Both the position numbers and the translations under genes were made by a program. Positions 59,937 to 64,000 of a DNA stretch of 64,000 nt are shown piece by piece (position 1 is the stretch's first letter; each line of letters begins with the position of its first letter). The notes under the pieces were generated by a model. It did no database searches and was not told where the DNA came from. It saw nothing but the letters and a program-made list of their open reading frames with translations. Origin of the DNA: Colimorpha_A sp045540115. GTDB lineage: Bacteria; Bacillota; Clostridia; Oscillospirales; CAG-272. The stretch spans positions 62,001 to 126,000 of the forward strand of contig JAZQGR010000058.1 in the NCBI GenBank assembly GCA_045540115.1, read 5' to 3'.

Positions 59937-60542
59937 TTACTTCAATACCTTTTTGCACCATGTGCGTTTTCCGCATTCGGGGCATTTAAGGTAACGGGTG
60001 GTTCCCATGTGCATTGCGTTAAGCGCCTGCGTATAGGTTGGCACGATCTCGTGACCGCAGTTTTTGCACTTGTAAGCGCCTACGCTTACTTCAAGCTTGA
60101 GCGCGTAGAAGCACGGGATCATAAATACGACGGCGATTGCAAGAATCGCGACGATCTGCCAAGGTCCCTCGGGTATTAAGAACGCGCAAGCCGTCAGGCC
60201 GCCAAGAAGCGCAATCACACTTACGCTCATAATTACCCACATCGTAGTCCATATCGTTTTGTTCTTTTGTTCAACCTCTTTTGCCATATCGAGCAAAAGC
60301 TGTTCATTTTTTTCGTTGTTCTTTTCCATACTGATTTCCTCCCCGCTCAGTAGTTCGTTTACGCTGATCTCCAAAATGCCGCATAGCTCAAGCATAATAG
60401 AAACGTCGGGCATCGCCTTGCCACGTTCCCATTTGGAAATTGCCTTGTCAGTGATGTTCAGCTTTTCAGCGAGCTGTGCTTGTGTTAAGTTTACCATTTT
60501 TCTTCTTTCGGCGATAAACCTTCCGATCTTAACCTGATCCAT
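59937..60542 (-). CDS. XRE-type regulator with membrane helices and zinc ribbon
   Basis: The 201-residue protein has an N-terminal Cro/XRE helix-turn-helix (RRKMVNLTQAQLAEKLN, residues 14-30, with TDKAISKWERG), a short linker, two membrane helices (about residues 98-140) and a C-terminal zinc ribbon with CKNCG and CPECG. It should be a membrane-bound transcription regulator. The ATG at 60542 follows AAAGGAGG. The zinc ribbon resembles in kind the one at 58534-59190, convergent to it. Confidence 0.85.
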   Translation of the reverse strand: MDQVKIGRFIAERRKMVNLTQAQLAEKLNITDKAISKWERGKAMPDVSIMLELCGILEISVNELLSGEEISMEKNNEKNEQLLLDMAKEVEQKNKTIWTTMWVIMSVSVIALLGGLTACAFLIPEGPWQIVAILAIAVVFMIPCFYALKLEVSVGAYKCKNCGHEIVPTYTQALNAMHMGTTRYLKCPECGKRTWCKKVLK

Positions 60543-60636
60543 AAGCGACCTCCTTTCGAGAATATTGTAGCAGGTTTGGGGTGAAAAGTACACCTACCGT
60601 TGGTTTAGTTGGGGAATTTGGTGGGAGTGTGGTAAG

Positions 60637-61995
60637 TTAATTACGATTTTGGTTTGTAGGAGACATTGACGTTACTACATAATAAACGGTCTTGCCATCT
60701 ACATTAAAGGAGGATAGATGGTGGTAATTGCTTGGTAAAGCTGCTTCATCGGTGCAGAAACGACCTGTTACCTTGGTTTTTGACGTTACTGCAGAATATG
60801 TGTGGTACAGATCTTTTTCGCTTGCAGTCCACAGTATGTATTTGGGGATTCTTTCTAATACCTCATAACGGTCTATATCTTCTCCACTGTAATAAAATGA
60901 AGCACATACCAGAATGTCGTTATCAGTTTCGCAGATGAACATTGAGTCGACAACTGTGTTATTGCATTTTAATATGAACGTATCAAGCACGGTGACTCCG
61001 TCATAATCCTTTTCTACCATAATTCGAAGCTCTTCTTCGTAGCTACGATAATTAATAGAAGACCATATACTCAAGGCTAAACTGGCGATGAGGATAAGTG
61101 TTCCAATCGTAAATAAAACGTTCGAAATTATTCTGTTTGTGCGGTAATAGGATCGAAAAACAGGGACATCTTCATCATTGATGACTTTCGGAAGAATATC
61201 CGTAAGATCTGCTGCGGACTTCAAGGATTCGCCATGATTCAGCTTTTCAAGGGTGAGGATGGCTAATTTGCCGTAATTTAATTGCGGAACGGTTTTTGCA
61301 AGATACTCATAACGTTCTCGCGCTTGTTCTTCATTTCCATCGACAATATCTAAACGTGCTTGTAAAAAGATACGGCCTATCTTTTGGAGTTCTGTTGTTG
61401 GGGGTTTGTTAAAGCAGGACAGGGCTTCTTCTGTGTTTGAGTGTAAGTAGGAGTCAAAAAAATTGAATATTGTGTAATTCTTTTTTAATACTGCTTGCTC
61501 TTTTGGTTTGAGTGTTGTTAAGTAAGTCTTGTATTGATCCAATACTTGTTGAAGCTTTTCATCATCTCCAAGGTCGAAGTACACGTTTGCAAGATGTAGT
61601 AAATAGAAACGACTGTACTTATGTGTCTTGTGGTCGGACAGTTTTTTGTTGCAAATGCTGACAACATTTTGATAGTTCCCGCAGTAATATTCTCCAAAAA
61701 GACGCATGTGTGCGGACGGCGAGTCCGCTTTTTCAAGATAAACCATTTCTAGATAAGCATCAGCATCGAGATTTTTATACAATACTGATAAATAGAGTTT
61801 AATTCTTGATATGTCGGTCAAGCGATTCGAAAAGAAAACAAAAATGCAAATATAGATGACGGCTGGAATTAAACCTAAATTATAAAGGATAAGAAGATTG
61901 AGCGATACACCGCATATCATTATCAAAACAATGCTGAAACGGAATCGTCTTAAATATTTTTTTGCCTTTGCGGTTACGTTAGGATCATGATGCAT
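60637..61995 (-). CDS. TPR-like membrane protein
   Basis: The 452-residue protein has a pair of membrane helices at about residues 18-55, a helical repeat region (about 75-280) with LHLANVYFDLGDDEKLQQVL and EQARERYEYLAKTVP, characteristic of TPR-like folds, another membrane helix (about 293-315) and an outer beta domain. The ATG at 61995 follows GAAAGG. It is AT-rich compared with neighbours and uses more rare codons, so it may be more recently gained. Its function is unknown. Confidence 0.6.
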   Translation of the reverse strand: MHHDPNVTAKAKKYLRRFRFSIVLIMICGVSLNLLILYNLGLIPAVIYICIFVFFSNRLTDISRIKLYLSVLYKNLDADAYLEMVYLEKADSPSAHMRLFGEYYCGNYQNVVSICNKKLSDHKTHKYSRFYLLHLANVYFDLGDDEKLQQVLDQYKTYLTTLKPKEQAVLKKNYTIFNFFDSYLHSNTEEALSCFNKPPTTELQKIGRIFLQARLDIVDGNEEQARERYEYLAKTVPQLNYGKLAILTLEKLNHGESLKSAADLTDILPKVINDEDVPVFRSYYRTNRIISNVLFTIGTLILIASLALSIWSSINYRSYEEELRIMVEKDYDGVTVLDTFILKCNNTVVDSMFICETDNDILVCASFYYSGEDIDRYEVLERIPKYILWTASEKDLYHTYSAVTSKTKVTGRFCTDEAALPSNYHHLSSFNVDGKTVYYVVTSMSPTNQNRN

Positions 61996-62034
61996 AATTG
62001 TGACCTTTCTCATAAATAACAAAGATATATTAAT

Positions 62035-62063
62035 ATTATATCATACTATCGGAAGAATGTAAA
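62035..62063 (-). promoter_or_regulatory. Sigma-A promoter of the TPR-like gene
   Basis: TTTACA (62058-62063) and TATAAT (62035-62040) on the minus strand are 17 bases apart. Confidence 0.7.
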
Positions 62064-62075
62064 TGATTGTTTAAA

Positions 62076-62108
62076 AAAACAAAGAGCTTCGCATTTGCGA
62101 AGCTCTTT
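62076..62108 (-). terminator. Terminator after rpsI
   Basis: AAAGAGCTTCGCA and TGCGAAGCTCTTT (62081-62093 with 62096-62108) form a strong hairpin followed on the minus strand by TGTTTTTTT. Confidence 0.85.
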
Positions 62109-62124
62109 TGAAGTTGATAATAAA

Positions 62125-62526
62125 TTATCGCTTGGAGAACTGCGGAGCACGACGAGCGCCCTTGAGTCCGTACTTCTTTCTTTCCTTCATACGAGGGTCA
62201 CGAGTGAGAAGTCCTGCCTTCTTGAGTGCAGGTCTGTAAGCAGCGTCTGCAAGAAGAAGAGCCTTTGCAACTCCGTGGCGGATCGCGCCTGCCTGACCGG
62301 AGAAGCCGCCGCCGTTTACGCGGCAGATGATGTCAAACTTGCCCATAGTGTCGGTAACAGTGAAGGGCTGGTTGATGATGAGCTTAAGGGTTTCGAGGCC
62401 AAAGTATTCGTCGATATCCTGACCGTTGATATTGATAACGCCGGTTCCGGGCATGATGCGAACACGGGCAACCGACTTCTTTCTTCTACCGGTTCCGTAG
62501 AAATAAGGCTTTGCACTTGTATACAT
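62125..62526 (-). CDS. rpsI: 30S ribosomal protein S9
   Basis: The 133-residue protein carries the S9 features: GTGRRKKSVARVRI at the start, GGGFSGQAGAIRHGVAKAL, and the C-terminal basic tail ending in FSKR that reaches the P-site tRNA. The ATG at 62526 follows AAAGGA by 11 bases; the ATG nearer the SD has no spacing. It is the second gene of the rplM-rpsI operon. Confidence 0.97.
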   Translation of the reverse strand: MYTSAKPYFYGTGRRKKSVARVRIMPGTGVININGQDIDEYFGLETLKLIINQPFTVTDTMGKFDIICRVNGGGFSGQAGAIRHGVAKALLLADAAYRPALKKAGLLTRDPRMKERKKYGLKGARRAPQFSKR

Positions 62527-62550
62527 ATTTCTTAGCATCCTTTCCGTAAA

Positions 62551-62979
62551 TTAAGCGTTGAACTCGACGGGCTTCTGAGCCTCGTGGTTGTGGTTTGCGC
62601 CCTTGTAGATCTTAAGTCTGGACATAGACTTACGACCGATAGAGTTAGCGGGAAGCATACGCTTAACAGCGAGCTCCATTGCCTTCTCGGGCTTGGTAGC
62701 CATAAGGGTCTTGTACTGGATAGCCTTGAGACCGCCTACGTAACCGGAATGGTGGTAGTAGTACTTCTGCTCAAGCTTCTTACCGGTAAGAACAGCCTTG
62801 TCAGCGTTTATGATGATTACGAACTCACCGCAGTCAACGTGGGGAGTGAACTCGGGGCGATGCTTGCCTCTGAGAATGTTAGCGGCAGCAACAGCGGTTT
62901 TACCAAGAGGCTTACCTGCAGCGTCGATGATGTACCATCTGCGCTCAAGAGTCTCTTTTTTTGCCATAAAAGTGGACAT
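62551..62979 (-). CDS. rplM: 50S ribosomal protein L13
   Basis: The 142-residue protein has the L13 features RRWYIIDAAGKPLGKTA, RGKHRPEFTPHVDCGEFVIIIN, cut here at HVDCGEF, and MLPANSIGRKSMSRLKIY. AAGGAG lies 7 bases before the ATG. It is the first gene of the rplM-rpsI pair, with an excellent promoter and a leader of only about 36 bases, which is too short for most known ribosomal protein leaders. Confidence 0.97.
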   Translation of the reverse strand: MSTFMAKKETLERRWYIIDAAGKPLGKTAVAAANILRGKHRPEFTPHVDCGEFVIIINADKAVLTGKKLEQKYYYHHSGYVGGLKAIQYKTLMATKPEKAMELAVKRMLPANSIGRKSMSRLKIYKGANHNHEAQKPVEFNA

Positions 62980-63021
62980 TTGATTTCTCCTTAATATTGT
63001 TATTCATTTTTTACCTTGCAA

Positions 63022-63050
63022 ATTATACCACGCTGAAATCCCTTTGTCAA
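63022..63050 (-). promoter_or_regulatory. Consensus sigma-A promoter of rplM-rpsI
   Basis: TTGACA (63045-63050) and TATAAT (63022-63027) on the minus strand are 17 bases apart. Confidence 0.9.
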
Positions 63051-63215
63051 CCCTTTTTTGAAACTTTTTTTGAAAATTTTGATTTATAATTCTCAATCTC
63101 TTGTTTTCTCGCTCAAACACCCATTTTGCTCCGTTTTTCTCGATCTCGAAATTTAAAAATATCAAATAAATTTTTACCGCATAGACTGAAAATAAAAGAA
63201 AAGGCGGTAAAAATA

Positions 63216-63434
63216 ATGACGTGTCTTATCACAATGCGCTCTGAAACTTATGCGCTTCGCGCAGAACGAGTGCTCAAAAGCCGCGGAATAGCGGCTAAGA
63301 AGATCAAGCTTGACGGGGAATATTCCTTACGTGGATGCTCTTATGGAATACAGCTTGACTGCCGTAATCGTGCAGCTGCATTATCGGTTTTGAACGAAAT
63401 AAATCTCCCGTATTCCGATATCAGAAGCTTATGA
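63216..63434 (+). CDS. DUF3343 small protein, putative sulfur/selenium carrier
   Basis: The 72-residue protein is of the DUF3343 type: a short beta-alpha-beta protein with an early TCLITMRSETYALRAERVL and GCSYGIQLDC, where a Cys pair region resembles that of the family's putative Se/S carriers. The ATG follows AAGGCGG. Its stop overlaps the start of the cysteine desulfurase gene (ATGA), a pairing seen often in Clostridia, and the two probably work together in sulfur or selenium transfer. The function is inferred from context. Confidence 0.72.
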   Translation: MTCLITMRSETYALRAERVLKSRGIAAKKIKLDGEYSLRGCSYGIQLDCRNRAAALSVLNEINLPYSDIRSL

Positions 63435-64000
63435 TATATCTTGACAACGCTGCGACGACGTTCCCTAAACCGAGAAGCGTAATAGCTGCATTTAACGATG
63501 CAGTTAGACTGTATGGCGGAAACCCCGGAAGATCCTCGCATTATCTTTCGCGTCAGGCTGCAAGGATCGTTTATGAGTGCAGAGAGGAGATTGCATCTCT
63601 TTTTGAGGGCTCTCCCGAGAATGTGGTTTTCACTCTTAATGCGACTTATGCGCTGAATATTGCGATAAACGCGCTCCGTCCGGAAGGAGGGCTTGCGCTC
63701 ATTTCGAGCTTTGAGCATAACGCGGTTCTGCGTCCTGTTGCTTATGGTGGAGAATATGAAATTTTTGATGCGTCCGGCAATGATGATGAGGTTATTACGG
63801 CGTTCAGGAATGCGCTTGCCTTCAAGCCATCGATTGTAGTTTGCAATCATATTTCTAATTTGTGCGGAAAGGTGCTTCCCGTTGAGAGGATCGGACGGAT
63901 TTGTTATGAAAACGGCATACCCTTTATTATTGATGCCTCGCAAAGCGCGGGACGCAGAAGCTTGTCGCTTAAAGATACGTTTGCTGATGCTGTCTGCGCG
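63431..64000 (+). CDS. Cysteine desulfurase family protein, N-terminal part
   Basis: The 190 visible codons begin MIYLDNAATTFPKPRSVI, which is the start of class V aminotransferase-type cysteine desulfurases, and continue through NPGRSSHYLSRQA, SSFEHNAVLRP and IIDASQSAGRR. The PLP lysine and catalytic Cys lie beyond the window. It overlaps the DUF3343 gene by 4 bases and is therefore translationally coupled. It should release sulfur from cysteine as a persulfide. Confidence 0.88.
   Translation, partial: MIYLDNAATTFPKPRSVIAAFNDAVRLYGGNPGRSSHYLSRQAARIVYECREEIASLFEGSPENVVFTLNATYALNIAINALRPEGGLALISSFEHNAVLRPVAYGGEYEIFDASGNDDEVITAFRNALAFKPSIVVCNHISNLCGKVLPVERIGRICYENGIPFIIDASQSAGRRSLSLKDTFADAVCA

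Overview
The window is about 64 kb of densely coded chromosome, roughly 45% GC. It has strong AAGGAG-type ribosome binding sites, many promoters of the TTGACA-17-TATAAT type and a hairpin terminator after most transcription units. Several features point to an anaerobic, probably gut-associated member of the class Clostridia, perhaps Oscillospirales or a related order: a sporulation sigma-G gene fragment, a LysM/GH18 spore-type hydrolase, an alpha2 glycyl-tRNA synthetase, separate GlnRS and GluRS, GTP-dependent PEPCK, archaeal-type phosphoglycerate mutase, and a set of small Clostridia-specific families (TIGR04086-like, DUF6106-like, DUF3343, UPF0210). This placement is inferred from gene content alone. 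I see no rRNA, tRNA, prophage, insertion sequence or CRISPR array.

Layout. 1-3.7 kb (minus strand): end of a methyltransferase, a NUDIX and a GNAT enzyme, glyS and an unusual LCP-family protein. 3.9-10.5 kb (plus): a GH78 rhamnosidase with its own promoter, then apgM, lepB, rbgA, rnhB and a HAD phosphatase. 10.6-13.7 kb (minus): SPFH protein, small membrane protein, yajC, lipoprotein, DUF6106-like protein. 13.8-20.7 kb: topB (apparently leaderless), secA and trmL. 20.8-28 kb: PEPCK, a surface beta-helix protein, an RNA methyltransferase, and the ACT/UPF0210 pair. 28.0-32.8 kb: a truncated sigG, a 43-residue peptide gene missed by length cut-offs, and a 1307-residue secreted protein. 32.8-37.6 kb (minus): membrane proteins, lnt and a pseudouridine synthase. 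37.8-48 kb: LysM-GH18, the MBL-gltX-glnS operon, a PpiC-type foldase behind a structured leader, an Mrp ATPase and a serine hydrolase. 48-52.2 kb (minus): a module of a DUF4353 lipoprotein, a DUF4956 membrane protein, a VTC-type polymerase and a membrane protein. 52.3-60.5 kb: Xer recombinase, hslO, phosphoesterase, a uronate-isomerase-like protein without its metal ligands, an Lrp/aminotransferase pair and zinc-ribbon membrane proteins. 60.6-64 kb: a TPR-like membrane protein, rplM-rpsI, and DUF3343 followed by a cysteine desulfurase that runs off the end.

Most of the window is housekeeping: protein synthesis, secretion and folding, RNA modification and central carbon metabolism. The parts that ordinary annotation does not explain are the sigG fragment and its SD-masking hairpin; the 43-residue peptide gene directly behind the giant secreted protein; the degenerate uronate isomerase; the polymerase/DUF4956/DUF4353 cluster; the four-hairpin leader of the foldase gene; and rnhB, whose SD appears to be brought to the start codon by a hairpin. 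No complete new defence or mobile system is visible, and I do not claim one.
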